DNA of 64,000 bases, taken from assembly GCF_000153185.1 (NCBI RefSeq), contig NZ_CH724149.1:1004071-1068070 (forward strand), in the 5' to 3' direction. Below, piece after piece: positions 16,746 to 26,600 of this stretch (position 1 is its first letter; the number at the start of each line of letters is the position of its first letter). Origin of the DNA: Reinekea blandensis MED297 (GTDB lineage: Bacteria > Pseudomonadota > Gammaproteobacteria > Pseudomonadales > Natronospirillaceae). The notes under the pieces are model-generated. The model saw nothing but the letters and a program-made list of their open reading frames with translations. It did not search any database and had not been told where the DNA came from. Position numbers and translations under genes: made by a program.

Positions 16746-19406
16746 TCACACTGTCACTGGGTTAGGTTTGTTGGTATCCAGACCGAGTTTCTCGAACGCG
16801 GCGGTGACCTCTTTCGCTTCAATGGTGCCTTCATCAGCCAGAGCCTTCAGAGCCGCGACAGTGATCCAGTTGCGGTCGACTTCGAAGAAGTGACGCAGCT
16901 GTGCACGGGAATCGGATCGGCCGAAACCGTCGGTACCCAGTACGTGATATTCCTGAGGAACCCATTTGCGAATCTGGTTCGCATAGTTCTTCATGTAGTC
17001 GCTGGCTGAAATTACCGGACCACGACGGCCTTTCATGACTTCAGTGACGTAAGATTCACGTGGTTTGGCTTCCGGGTTCAGCAGGTTTTCACGATCGGCA
17101 TCCAGTGCTTCACGCGTTAACTCGTTGTAGCTGGTCACAGCCCAGACATCGACCTGTACGCCCCAGTTGTCGCGCAGCATTTCAGCGGCGGCACGAACTT
17201 CCTGCATGATGGAGCCAGACCCCATCAGCTGAACGGTCTTTTTGCCTTTTTTCACGCCATCTTCCAGCAAGTACATGCCTTTCTTGATGCCGTCGGCCAT
17301 CTTGTCGTCAACCAGGCCCGGGTGCTGATAGTTCTCGTTCAGTGTGGTGATGTAGTAGAAGACATTTTCCTGATCTTCAACCATACGCTTCAAACCGTCC
17401 TGAACAATCGTTGCCAGTTCATAGCCATAGCTGCAATCGTAGGTAACGCAGTTCGGAATCGTGCCGGCCAGAATGTGGCTGTGACCGTCCTGGTGCTGCA
17501 AGCCTTCACCGTTCAAGGTCGTTCGACCCGACGTCGCACCGATCAGGAAGCCGCGAGCCTGTAAATCACCAGAAGCCCAAGCCAGGTCGCCGATACGCTG
17601 GAAACCAAACATGGAGTAGTACACATAGAACGGCACCAGTTGATAGTTGTAGGTGGAATAGGCCGTTGCCGCGGCAATCCAGGAGCTCATGGCGCCGGAC
17701 TCGTTAATACCTTCCTGCAGAATCTGCCCTTTGACATCTTCTTTGTACCACATGACCTGGTTCTTATCCTGCGGGATATAGGTCTGTCCCCACGGAGAAT
17801 AGATACCGAACTGGCGGAACATGCCTTCCATACCGAAGGTACGGGCTTCGTCCGGAACAATCGGCACGATACGGTTACCGATTTTCTTATCTTTCAGTAA
17901 CTGCGTCAGGACGCGGTTGAACGCCATGGTGGTGGAGATTTCACGGTCACCGGAGTCTTTGGTGACGGCACTGAAGTCTTCCAATGTCGGTACTTCCAGT
18001 TTGTCTTCCGCTTTGGCCCGTCGCATTGGCAGGTAGCCACCCAGGTTGTTGCGGTGGTTGCGGATGTACTGCATTTCCGGGCTGTTTTCGCTCGGGCGGT
18101 AGAATGGAATCTTACCGGCTTCAAGATCTTCATCGGAAATCGGCACACCACAGCGGTCACGGAAGGTTTTAAGATCGTCAACCGACAGCTTTTTCAGTGA
18201 GTGCGTCATGTTTTTCGCTTCACCGGCTTCGATGCCGTAACCTTTAACGGTATGAGCCAGAATAACGGTTGGCTGACCGTTGTTGTCGCTTACCGCCTTC
18301 TGGAAGGCCGCGTAGACTTTGTAAGGATCGTGACCACCACGGTTCAGACGGTAGATATCTTCGTCGGACAGGTCTTTGACCAGCTCTGCCAGTTCAGGGT
18401 ATTTACCGAAGAAGTGTTCACGCGTGTACGCGCCGCCGTGGGATTTATAGGCCTGCAGCTCACCATCAACCACTTCATCCATACGCTTCTGCAACAGACC
18501 TTTTTTATCCGCTGCAAACAGCTTATCCCAATGACGACCCCAGATAACTTTGACCACGTTCCAGCCAGCGCCGCGGAACATGCCTTCCAGTTCCTGAACG
18601 ATTTTACCGTTACCGCGAACCGGACCGTCCAGCCGCTGCAAGTTACAGTTAATCACGAAGTTCAGGTTGTCGAGGTGTTCACGGCCGGCCAGGGAAATGG
18701 CACCGAGCGATTCCGGTTCGTCCATTTCACCGTCACCGAGGAAGGCCCAGACACGACCGCCTTTTTCAATTTTTTCGTGGTTTTCCAGGTAGCGCATGAC
18801 GTGCGCCTGATAGATTGCCTGAATCGGGCCCAGACCCATGGAAACGGTTGGGAACTGCCAGTAATCCGGCATCAGCCATGGGTGAGGGTAGGAGGACAGA
18901 CCTTTGCCATCGACTTCACGGCGGAAATTGTCCAACTGCTCTTCGGTCAGGCGGCCTTCAACAAACGAGCGAGCATAGATGCCCGGCGCAATGTGACCCT
19001 GGAAGTACACCATGTCTCCCGGGTGAGTGGCGGTTGGCGCGCGCCAGAAATGGTTAAAGCCGATATCGTACAGGGTCGCAGATGACTGGAAACTGGAAAT
19101 GTGTCCGCCCAGATCGTCGCCGGACTTGTTGGCTCGAACCACCATGGCAACGGCGTTCCAGCGAATCATTGCGCGGATTTTGCGTTCCAGCTCATTATCG
19201 CCAGGGTATTTGGGCTCTTCATCTAAACGGATGGTATTGCGGAAAGGCGTGTTGATGGCAAAAGGTACATCTTCGCCCGAACTGGACACTTCATCTGAAA
19301 GGCGCTTCAGCAGAAATTGCGCACGGTCATTGCCTTCCTCACGAAGCACGGAAGCCAGTGCATCCAGCCATTCCTGTGTTTCAATAGGATCTATATCGTG
19401 TTCCAT
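16746..19406 (-). CDS. aceE: Pyruvate dehydrogenase E1 component (homodimeric type)
   Basis: E1 decarboxylates pyruvate with thiamine diphosphate and acetylates the E2 lipoyl group. The 886-residue length equals that of E. coli AceE. The thiamine diphosphate/Mg motif is visible as G-D-G-E-M-D-E-P-E-S followed about 28 residues later by N-C-N-L-Q-R-L-D-G-P-V-R-G. It starts M-E-H-D-I-D-P-I-E-T-Q-E-W with GGGGAAG before the ATG. First gene of the aceE-aceF operon. Two inverted repeats upstream may be operators. Confidence 0.98.
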   Translation of the reverse strand: MEHDIDPIETQEWLDALASVLREEGNDRAQFLLKRLSDEVSSSGEDVPFAINTPFRNTIRLDEEPKYPGDNELERKIRAMIRWNAVAMVVRANKSGDDLGGHISSFQSSATLYDIGFNHFWRAPTATHPGDMVYFQGHIAPGIYARSFVEGRLTEEQLDNFRREVDGKGLSSYPHPWLMPDYWQFPTVSMGLGPIQAIYQAHVMRYLENHEKIEKGGRVWAFLGDGEMDEPESLGAISLAGREHLDNLNFVINCNLQRLDGPVRGNGKIVQELEGMFRGAGWNVVKVIWGRHWDKLFAADKKGLLQKRMDEVVDGELQAYKSHGGAYTREHFFGKYPELAELVKDLSDEDIYRLNRGGHDPYKVYAAFQKAVSDNNGQPTVILAHTVKGYGIEAGEAKNMTHSLKKLSVDDLKTFRDRCGVPISDEDLEAGKIPFYRPSENSPEMQYIRNHRNNLGGYLPMRRAKAEDKLEVPTLEDFSAVTKDSGDREISTTMAFNRVLTQLLKDKKIGNRIVPIVPDEARTFGMEGMFRQFGIYSPWGQTYIPQDKNQVMWYKEDVKGQILQEGINESGAMSSWIAAATAYSTYNYQLVPFYVYYSMFGFQRIGDLAWASGDLQARGFLIGATSGRTTLNGEGLQHQDGHSHILAGTIPNCVTYDCSYGYELATIVQDGLKRMVEDQENVFYYITTLNENYQHPGLVDDKMADGIKKGMYLLEDGVKKGKKTVQLMGSGSIMQEVRAAAEMLRDNWGVQVDVWAVTSYNELTREALDADRENLLNPEAKPRESYVTEVMKGRRGPVISASDYMKNYANQIRKWVPQEYHVLGTDGFGRSDSRAQLRHFFEVDRNWITVAALKALADEGTIEAKEVTAAFEKLGLDTNKPNPVTV

Positions 19407-19424
19407 AAAGACTTCCCCAACTGA

Positions 19425-19515
19425 TAACGGATATGTAACCGTTAGTAAGTGTTAAAAAATTCAAACAAGCTTAGCAGGCTATATTGAAACTTTCTGTGTT
19501 GAATTTGGTTCAACA
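19425..19515 (-). promoter_or_regulatory. aceE upstream region with two inverted repeats
   Basis: TAACGG-N8-CCGTTA (19425-19444) lies 19 bp before the aceE start, and TGTTGAA-N5-TTCAACA (19497-19515) about 90 bp before it. The second is a 7-bp perfect palindromic pair, the size of a typical repressor site. A PdhR site (AATTGGTnnnACCAATT) is not present, so control by another regulator is possible. An AT-rich segment between the repeats probably contains the promoter. Confidence 0.4.
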
Positions 19516-19610
19516 AAACTCTGTCACTTTTTCGTTTCCAGCATGGATCCATCATCCAGCGATGTTGGCCTGTCTGGCGAAATTTCGCTTTTTTCCGGCC
19601 CTGAAACGAC

Positions 19611-19636
19611 AAACGGCAACCCATAGGCTGCCGTTT
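19611..19636 (-). terminator. Probable terminator of pyk
   Basis: AAACGGCA (19611-19618) pairs with TGCCGTTT (19629-19636). Three further positions extend the stem with one mismatch around the loop CATA. It lies 29 bp past the pyk stop. The downstream T content on the minus strand is modest. Confidence 0.55.
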
Positions 19637-19664
19637 CGTGAGATTTATAAATTGTGGCGCCTTT

Positions 19665-21113
19665 TTACAGGATATTACCGACACTTACAATCTTAAATGT
19701 ATTTGAGCCGCCATGAACACCTTGGTGATCGCCATACGCGAGAATCACCAGATCACCATCGCGGACAATACCCCGACGCTTCACTTCGTCTACGGCCAGT
19801 TTGTTAATTTGGTTCAGCGGTTCGCTGGTGTCATCAAAGCCAATGGCTTCCACACCACGGTAAAGTGAGACGCGTCGTTGAGTAGCCGCATGGCGGGTTA
19901 ACGCGTAGATCGGCAGCCCCGAACTGATGCGCGACATCCATTTGGGTGTCGAACCGGATTCGGTCATGCACAGTATGGCTTTAACGCCACGCAGATGGTT
20001 CGCCGCATACATCACCGACATGGCCATGGCCTCGTCGATGCGCTTAAACTCCGATCCGATTCGGTGCTTCGATTCGGTCGTCAATTTATGTTTTTCAGCC
20101 CCGAGACAGATGTCGCTCATGGTTTTGACGGTTTCAATCGGGTACTGGCCGGCGGCCGTTTCCGCAGAACACATGATGGCATCGGTGCCATCGAGAACCG
20201 CATTCGCAACGTCAAAGACTTCTGCACGTGTTGGGAACGGGTTGGCAATCATCGATTCCATCATCTGAGTGGCCGTGATGACAATTTTGTCGAGGCTTCG
20301 GGCACGTTTGATGATGTGCTTTTGGACACCAATCAGTTCAGGGTCTCCAATCTCAACCCCCAGATCGCCACGAGCGACCATGACAACGTCGGAAGCCAGA
20401 ATGATTCGGTCAAGATTATCGTGATCCAGTACCGCCTCGGCACGTTCGAGTTTTGCGACCAGCTCAGCGGTCGAACCGGCAGCGCGCAACAGTTCACGAG
20501 CCTGGTGCATGTCCTCAGCGCTTCTTGGGAACGACACAGCGACATAATCCACGCCGATGTCTGCAGCAATACGAATGTCTTCTTTATCTTTGGGGGTCAG
20601 CGCCGCCGCCGAAAGTCCGCCGCCGAGCTTGTTGATCCCTTTGTTGTTTGATAACACACCACCTTGAGTGACGGTCGTGTTGACGGCATTGCCTTCAACG
20701 GAGTCTACCGTCACCCGAACCCGGCCATCATCGAGCAGGTATACGTCACCCGGTTTACTGTCCTTGGCCAGCTCCGGGTAGTCGATGCCCACGCGTTCTG
20801 CAGTGCCGGAGGCTTTGTCAAAATCAACGTCCAGGACAAACGACTGACCATCCTGAAGTTCAACCTTGGCGTTGTCCTTGAAGCGCGCGATACGAATTTT
20901 GGGACCTTGCAGGTCGGCAAGGATGGCGACCGGAGGTAATCCCAGGCGTTCGGTAATTTCTCGCACGGCTTCTGCCCGTCGCCGGTGATCGGCGGCGTCT
21001 CCATGGGAGAAGTTAAGCCGGACGGTATTAGCACCGGCGAGAATCAGTTCTTCCAATACGCCGGGCCGGTCAGTGGCCGGGCCCAGAGTCGTAACAATTT
21101 TGGTTCTTCTCAT
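19665..21113 (-). CDS. pyk: Pyruvate kinase
   Basis: Transfers phosphate from phosphoenolpyruvate to ADP, the last step of glycolysis and of the Entner-Doudoroff path. Visible motifs are [13 protein letters not shown] at the start, [17 protein letters not shown], the catalytic-loop region [17 protein letters not shown] and A-T-Q-M-M-E-S-M. 482 residues from ATG at 21113; a TTG two codons upstream is less likely. Transcribed in the same direction as hexR but separated from it by a terminator. Confidence 0.97.
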   Translation of the reverse strand: MRRTKIVTTLGPATDRPGVLEELILAGANTVRLNFSHGDAADHRRRAEAVREITERLGLPPVAILADLQGPKIRIARFKDNAKVELQDGQSFVLDVDFDKASGTAERVGIDYPELAKDSKPGDVYLLDDGRVRVTVDSVEGNAVNTTVTQGGVLSNNKGINKLGGGLSAAALTPKDKEDIRIAADIGVDYVAVSFPRSAEDMHQARELLRAAGSTAELVAKLERAEAVLDHDNLDRIILASDVVMVARGDLGVEIGDPELIGVQKHIIKRARSLDKIVITATQMMESMIANPFPTRAEVFDVANAVLDGTDAIMCSAETAAGQYPIETVKTMSDICLGAEKHKLTTESKHRIGSEFKRIDEAMAMSVMYAANHLRGVKAILCMTESGSTPKWMSRISSGLPIYALTRHAATQRRVSLYRGVEAIGFDDTSEPLNQINKLAVDEVKRRGIVRDGDLVILAYGDHQGVHGGSNTFKIVSVGNIL

Positions 21114-21198
21114 GGTCAACCTGTGTGTTCATTAGGGTGGCGTTACTGTTTTGGGCTTCAGTCGGAGCCGAAACCCTTTTAGGGCGGACTGAAACAAT

Positions 21199-21219
21199 AA
21201 AAGCCCGTGGCGGGCTTTT
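21199..21219 (-). terminator. Rho-independent terminator of hexR
   Basis: AAAAGCCCG-TGG-CGGGCTTTT is a perfect 9-bp stem with a 3-nt loop, followed on the minus strand by ATTGTTTC. It lies 11 bp beyond the hexR stop and separates hexR from pyk. Confidence 0.85.
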
Positions 21220-21229
21220 ATGTCAGTTG

Positions 21230-22090
21230 CTACTCGTTGTTGCTGGTACTGAATCGCATTTCGGACAGTACCGACTTTATCCGCTTCAAATGGCTTTGAA
21301 ACTCAGGGCCGAGTTTCAGTGTAACTCCCGTTGCCAGAACGTCCAGTATCGTCAGATACACAATTCTGGATGTCATATTAATATAGATGTCGGTGTTTTC
21401 CTGGCTGTCCACACCCAACAGAATATGGCAGTTCTCCGATAGAGGAGAGTGAGGTGTTGTCAACGCGATCACCGTTGCCCCGGATTCTCTGGCAATTTTG
21501 GCGGTTTCTACCAGCGAAATGGTACGTCCGGTGATGGAAATGATGACCACTACGTCGCCCGGCTTTGCGGCAGCGGCGGCCATGCGCTGTTGTAAGGCAT
21601 CAGTGTAGGCCGCGCAGGGCGTATTCAGTCGGAAGAACTTATGGTGAGCATCCATAGCGACACTGCCGGAGGCGCCCAGACCGTAAAAGCCGATTCGCCG
21701 AGCCTGCGACAGGGCGTCTACGGTTCGGCTCAGCGCATTGACATCAATGGAGCGCTTGGCGTCACTAACCGCACTCATCGTGGCTTCAAAAATTTTGCTG
21801 GTGTAATCCTCAACCCGGTCGTTCGGTTCAACATTGCGGTTGACGTAAGGCGTGCCGGTAGCCAGACACTGTGCGAGTTTGAGTTTGAAATCCGGAAAGC
21901 CGGTGCATTCAAGGCTGCGACAGAAGCGATTAACCGTGGGTTCTGAAACGTCAGCGGCCTTGGCAAGACTGGCAATCGATGAGCGGATCGCTTTGTTTGG
22001 ATCGTTCAGTATCACCTGAGCAACCTTACGTTCACTCTTGCTCAGGCAGCTGGGGTTGGACTTTAAACGATCTAAAATGTTGGTGCTCAT
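21230..22090 (-). CDS. hexR: HexR, RpiR-family regulator of sugar catabolism
   Basis: HexR represses (sometimes activates) central carbohydrate genes and is released from DNA by 2-keto-3-deoxy-6-phosphogluconate in the bacteria where it was studied. The 286-residue protein has an N-terminal RpiR helix-turn-helix (residues 1-77; V-S-E-P-T-V-N-R-F-C-R-S-L) and a C-terminal SIS sugar-phosphate domain (about 120-250; F-Y-G-L-G-A-S-G-S-V and I-S-I-T-G-R-T). Context between pyk and glk supports the name. A weak HexR-like site lies 39 bp upstream, so autoregulation is possible. Confidence 0.93.
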   Translation of the reverse strand: MSTNILDRLKSNPSCLSKSERKVAQVILNDPNKAIRSSIASLAKAADVSEPTVNRFCRSLECTGFPDFKLKLAQCLATGTPYVNRNVEPNDRVEDYTSKIFEATMSAVSDAKRSIDVNALSRTVDALSQARRIGFYGLGASGSVAMDAHHKFFRLNTPCAAYTDALQQRMAAAAAKPGDVVVIISITGRTISLVETAKIARESGATVIALTTPHSPLSENCHILLGVDSQENTDIYINMTSRIVYLTILDVLATGVTLKLGPEFQSHLKRIKSVLSEMRFSTSNNE

Positions 22091-22128
22091 TGTGATTTTT
22101 TTCCAGAATAGTGTCGTTGCGTTGAGAT

Positions 22129-22143
22129 TGTAGGAAATTCACA
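22129..22143. promoter_or_regulatory. Weak HexR-like palindrome before hexR
   Basis: TGTAGGAAATTCACA resembles the TGTAATnnnATTACA consensus reported for Shewanella and enteric HexR only at its outer arms (TGTA and ACA). It may be an autoregulatory site. It is the weakest of the set. Confidence 0.3.
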
Positions 22144-22324
22144 ACTCAACGGTAAAGTGATCTGGCTTAACTTATTGACAGATTTCTCGGCGATTCGCCC
22201 CCGGTAGAGACTCTATCCCGGTCGGGGCTAATCCTCAGATCAGCTAAGATCTTGAAAGTGACGCAGTTTTAAGGCTGATTCAACCTCAATTCCAACCCTT
22301 ACCGTCTCTTGGTTTTGTCTTTTT

Positions 22325-22339
22325 TGTAGTAAAGTTACT
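22325..22339. promoter_or_regulatory. HexR-like box upstream of glk
   Basis: TGTAGTAAAGTTACT fits TGTARTnnnAYTACA in 13 of 15 positions and lies in the 456-bp gap between divergent hexR and glk, in an AT-rich stretch likely to hold the promoter. The remaining gap (22340-22546) is an untranslated leader of glk with no recognised riboswitch. Confidence 0.6.
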
Positions 22340-22546
22340 CAATAATAAAGCTTCAACCGGAAAAATCATCCTAAATGTCAGAATATTTCCCGGTGCGGCG
22401 GTGTGGGTCCGGTTCATTTGATCCGTAGCAAGCTCCGGTTTCCGCTGGCGCGGCATTATGCGAACCGATGGTCGGTGACTGGACGCTTTCGGGACCCGGT
22501 ACTAGAACGCAACAACAATAGTTAAAAAGTTATGAGGACATCAATC

Positions 22547-23545
22547 ATGGAACAGCTCGGGTTAATTGCAGACATTGGTGGTACGAATGCCCGCTTCGCC
22601 CTGACACCCATTCGCACCATTGCGCCGGGTGAGGCGCTCAAGTTAACGGAGGCCGATCTGATTGCTCCGACCGCTCTGAACGGTGCGGAGTACGCTAACA
22701 TTGCGGATGCGATCGAAGCCTATCTGGCCGGCCCTGCGGCAGACTATCCGCGTCCTGAACACTCAGTCATGGCGATTGCCTGTCCGACTGATCAGGATCA
22801 GATCACCATGACGAACCACACCTGGTCGTTCAAAGTGTCCGAACTGAAGGCGACACTGGGATTCAAAACACTCACCTTTATTAACGATTACAATGCGCTC
22901 GCCAATGCGATTCCTCAACTGGATGATGATGGCTTGATTAAGATCGGTCGTGGTGAGCCGGTGGTCGGTATGCCGATTGCTGTGACCGGACCGGGTACCG
23001 GGCTTGGACTTGCGGCATTGGCGTTCAACGATAATGAACCGGTCACCCTGGAAACCGAAGGTGGACATGCTCACTTCGCACCCACCGATGAGACTGAAAT
23101 CGGGATCTTACAGTACCTGCTGACCAAACATGATCGGGTATCCAATGAGCGTTTGATTTCCGGAATGGGTCTGGAAAACATCTACCGTGCATTGTCTTCA
23201 ATGGCTGGCGAAGAAAAAGCGTTGTCCGCGCCGGAGATTTCCAAGGCCGCACTTGATGGCAGCGATGAACTTTGCGGTGCGGCGTTAGCTCGCTTTTGCG
23301 CCATTTTGGGGAGCTATGCCGGTGATGTGGCCCTGACGCTGGGCGCAAAAGGCGGCGTTTTCATTACCGGCGGAATCGTGCCGAGGTTCATTGAGTACTT
23401 TAAATCCAGTGAGTTCAGAGCTCGGTTCGAAGATAAGGCTCGACTGGCCGGGTTTGTGCAACTCATTCCCACCTATGTCGTGGTTTCACAGCAACCGGGT
23501 CTACTTGGCTCAGCGGCTGTGCTGAATCATCGCTTGAACCATTAA
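22547..23545 (+). CDS. glk: Glucokinase
   Basis: Phosphorylates glucose with ATP (proteobacterial Glk family, Pfam PF02685). The 332-residue protein opens with the phosphate-1 motif L-I-A-D-I-G-G-T-N-A-R-F. It then has F-I-N-D-Y-N-A-L-A, the phosphate-2 motif V-T-G-P-G-T-G-L-G and the T-E-G-G-H-A-H-F substrate segment. I chose the ATG at 22547, preceded by GAGGA at 8 nt, over an in-frame ATG at 22532. First gene of the glk - phosphorylase-kinase-like - malQ row; a HexR-like box lies upstream. Confidence 0.95.
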   Translation: MEQLGLIADIGGTNARFALTPIRTIAPGEALKLTEADLIAPTALNGAEYANIADAIEAYLAGPAADYPRPEHSVMAIACPTDQDQITMTNHTWSFKVSELKATLGFKTLTFINDYNALANAIPQLDDDGLIKIGRGEPVVGMPIAVTGPGTGLGLAALAFNDNEPVTLETEGGHAHFAPTDETEIGILQYLLTKHDRVSNERLISGMGLENIYRALSSMAGEEKALSAPEISKAALDGSDELCGAALARFCAILGSYAGDVALTLGAKGGVFITGGIVPRFIEYFKSSEFRARFEDKARLAGFVQLIPTYVVVSQQPGLLGSAAVLNHRLNH

Positions 23546-23606
23546 TTGTTATCCGTTTCTTCGCAGCCGATGAACGGCTGCGAAACCCAATCCCTTAGGA
23601 ATATCC

Positions 23607-26600
23607 ATGTCCCGCAGTGAAATCGAGACCCTCACGACCGAACTGGATCAGTGGTACGAGCTGACCGAGCAAACCATTCTCTGCCGACAGGATCCGGTGT
23701 CCGGATTATTTCCTGCCAGCACCGATGTCAATGGTCATGGCGACTACACCGATGCCTGGGTCCGGGACAATGTGTATTCCATCATGGCTGTCTGGGGGTT
23801 ATGGGTCGGGTATCAGAAGTTTGATCATTTTCCATCACGCACCCAGCGCTTAGCTGACAGTGTGCATCGGCTGATGCGCGGACTGCTGACTGCCATGATG
23901 CGGCAGACGCATAAGGTCGAGCGATTCAAATACACACAAAACCCTCTGGATGCTCTGCATGCTAAATACGACACACAATCCGGTGAGGTTGTCGTAGACG
24001 ACGATAAATGGGGGCATCTGCAGTTGGACGCAACCTCATTGTTCCTGCTGATGCTGGCCCAAATGTCCCGGTCCGGTTTGTCCATTGTTTCACAACCTGA
24101 TGAAGTCAGCTTTGTGCAGAATCTGGTGTGGTATATCGGACGCGGGTATCGCACGCCGGACTATGGCATTTGGGAGCGTGGCAACAAAATCAACAACGGG
24201 CGGGTGGAGATTAATGCGTCATCCGTTGGCATGGTGAAAGCCGCACTGCAGGCGATGCAGGGTCTTAATCTGTTACCCGATAGCGAGGGGCAGATCGGCA
24301 CCATTCATGTCATGGACGATGAGATTGCCCGCTGTCGTTCGACGTTGGAAAGCTTATTGCCACGTGAATCCCTGTCTAAAGAAGTCGACGCAGCCTGTCT
24401 CTCGATCATCGGTTTTCCGGCGTTTGCCGTTGAGAAAACCGAGGTCATTGAGCAGACCCGCGCGCGGGTGCTGGATAAGTTAGCCGGACCCTACGGTTGT
24501 GCTCGCTTTTTACGCGATGGCCATCAGACCGTATTGGAAGATCATGATCGGTTGCATTACGAAAGTCATGAACTGCAGAATTTCGAAAACATCGAATCAC
24601 AATGGCCATTGTTTTATGCCTTTTTGTATCTGGATGCGTTGTTTCGTGTCGATCAGGACGAGATTCGACATTATCGGGCGTTGCTGGATGGTTTACGTGT
24701 CGAAAAAGATGGCCTGATGCTGTTGCCGGAACTGTATTTTGTGGATGCGGAACACATTGAGGCCGAGAAGGCCGCGCCGGGTTCGCAGCCACGACGAGCC
24801 AACAATAATGTGCCATTGGTCTGGACTCAGTCTCTGTATACCCTGGGTTGCCTGCTGGATGCCGGGGTTCTGTCCCCTTCGGACATTGACCCGATCAACA
24901 GTTTTGCCCGAATCGGAAAACAACCGGTCACCAACATCGGTCTGACGATTTTAGCCGAGGATGCGGACGTTCAGCGTGCGCTGGCTGAGCAGGGGGTTGA
25001 GTCCTGTCTGTCACGTGATATTGAACCGATTCGTGTCTTTGATGCCACCGAACTGAGTCGGGTGTTTCACGCCGTCGGTCAGAACCCGAAGCTCGGGTTG
25101 ACCGGTCGACCCCAGCGGAACCCGAGAGTGTTGGCAACCTCTCAACTGTATCGACTGTCTGGGGAAACGGTGGTATTCCTGCCGCAGTTCAGCAATCGCG
25201 ATCGGTTTTATCTTGCCAGTGACAACGCGCTGTTGTGCGAACTGTTGCAGTCGGAGCTTGCGTACATTTCCCGCCATTGGCAATCACCAAAAGATCCGGT
25301 CATGGTTCTGGATATTACACATGCGATGCTGTCGGCTGATGACTCGGTTCGGTTAACGCAGTTGCTCAGCGATATTCAGAATAATCGACTTTCCGGTCTG
25401 CAGTCCCGAAGCGTCCATGTTCTTGAGCAGCTGAACGAGCTGGCGATGGAGCAGATCGACGACTTACGGGACTATCAATTACCGCCTCACGGATTGGTCA
25501 TCGGAGGGCGCCGCCGTAAATGGTTGGCTTTTGATGAACAGGTGACGGTCAGTTCAGCGGAGTCAGTTCTGTCGTTACTGCAGCCGGACTGGACGACTGA
25601 GCAACTTGTTGCGACGTTGGCGCAATCGGCGAACCCTTATCAGCAGGTGGATTGCCTGGCCCGCCTAAAAGAACGTTATGGGTTGGATTTCGAAACCGGA
25701 TTGGCGCCATTAGTCAGTGTGCGGTTGTTGTCGACTGAGCTGTATGAAACCGCAACCGAGCATCAACTGTGGAGCGTCATGCGACATTGTGCGGGACTGT
25801 TGGACAAACACTGGAGTGGGTTGGAAGACAGCGTCGCCGAAATTCTTACCCGTCAGCGGATCATTGTCGTTGGGCGGGCCTTTTCTGATCAGGGGATGAT
25901 AACTACACCGCTGCAGAATCGAGAGATCCTACAGCTGATTCGCCAAAACACCGCACGCGATCCCCGAGAGGGCATTCTCAATCAGGAAATCCTGATTATG
26001 ATTGCCTCCTTAATGCGAGGTGAACCCGAACTGTTGAGCGGTATGAAAAGCATCCGTCCGGGGCATCTGGCCATGTTGATGATGGGGCAGCTTGCACACG
26101 AACGCTCGGTCGAGCCGGATGTGGCGTTTGCTGAACTGACCGCGCTATGCCCGTCTGACATTGAATCGCGTGTCCGGCGGATTCTGTCTGACTACCAATC
26201 TGAAGTTGATCGTCTGTTCAATACTGAGTCACTGCATGCACAACAAAGTCTCGTGACGCTTGATGCGTCTACCCAGGAGTCCTCTACTCTGAACGGGGCG
26301 CATAACTGGTTGCAATGGCGTGAGCAGCAAGGCGTTATGCCACGGCTTCAGGATGATTTTTACGAACAACTTTGGCGTCTACTTAAGCAATGCCGTGGCG
26401 TTGTCGTTGGCGATCGTTTCGACTCGCGCAGTCGTATTGAGTCTGACCACATACTCAGTGCCATGACCGCGGGCGAGCCCCAGTTTGCGTTGCTCATTGA
26501 GCGACTGTTAAACAAAATTGAATCACCGTCTTATCGCCAGATGACGATTGAAGCCCTCCGCGCCATCATGGCGTTAGCGCAGGCCAATCCGCAGTTAAGG

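Noticed and set aside
18201-19085. A 294-codon open frame antisense to aceE
   Set aside because: Shadow of the highly biased aceE coding sequence; no start signal and no recognisable protein.
19577-19595. Plus-strand terminator GCGAAATTTCGC followed by a T-run
   Set aside because: No plus-strand gene ends upstream; aceE reads away on the other strand. Probably chance, or relevant only to antisense transcription.
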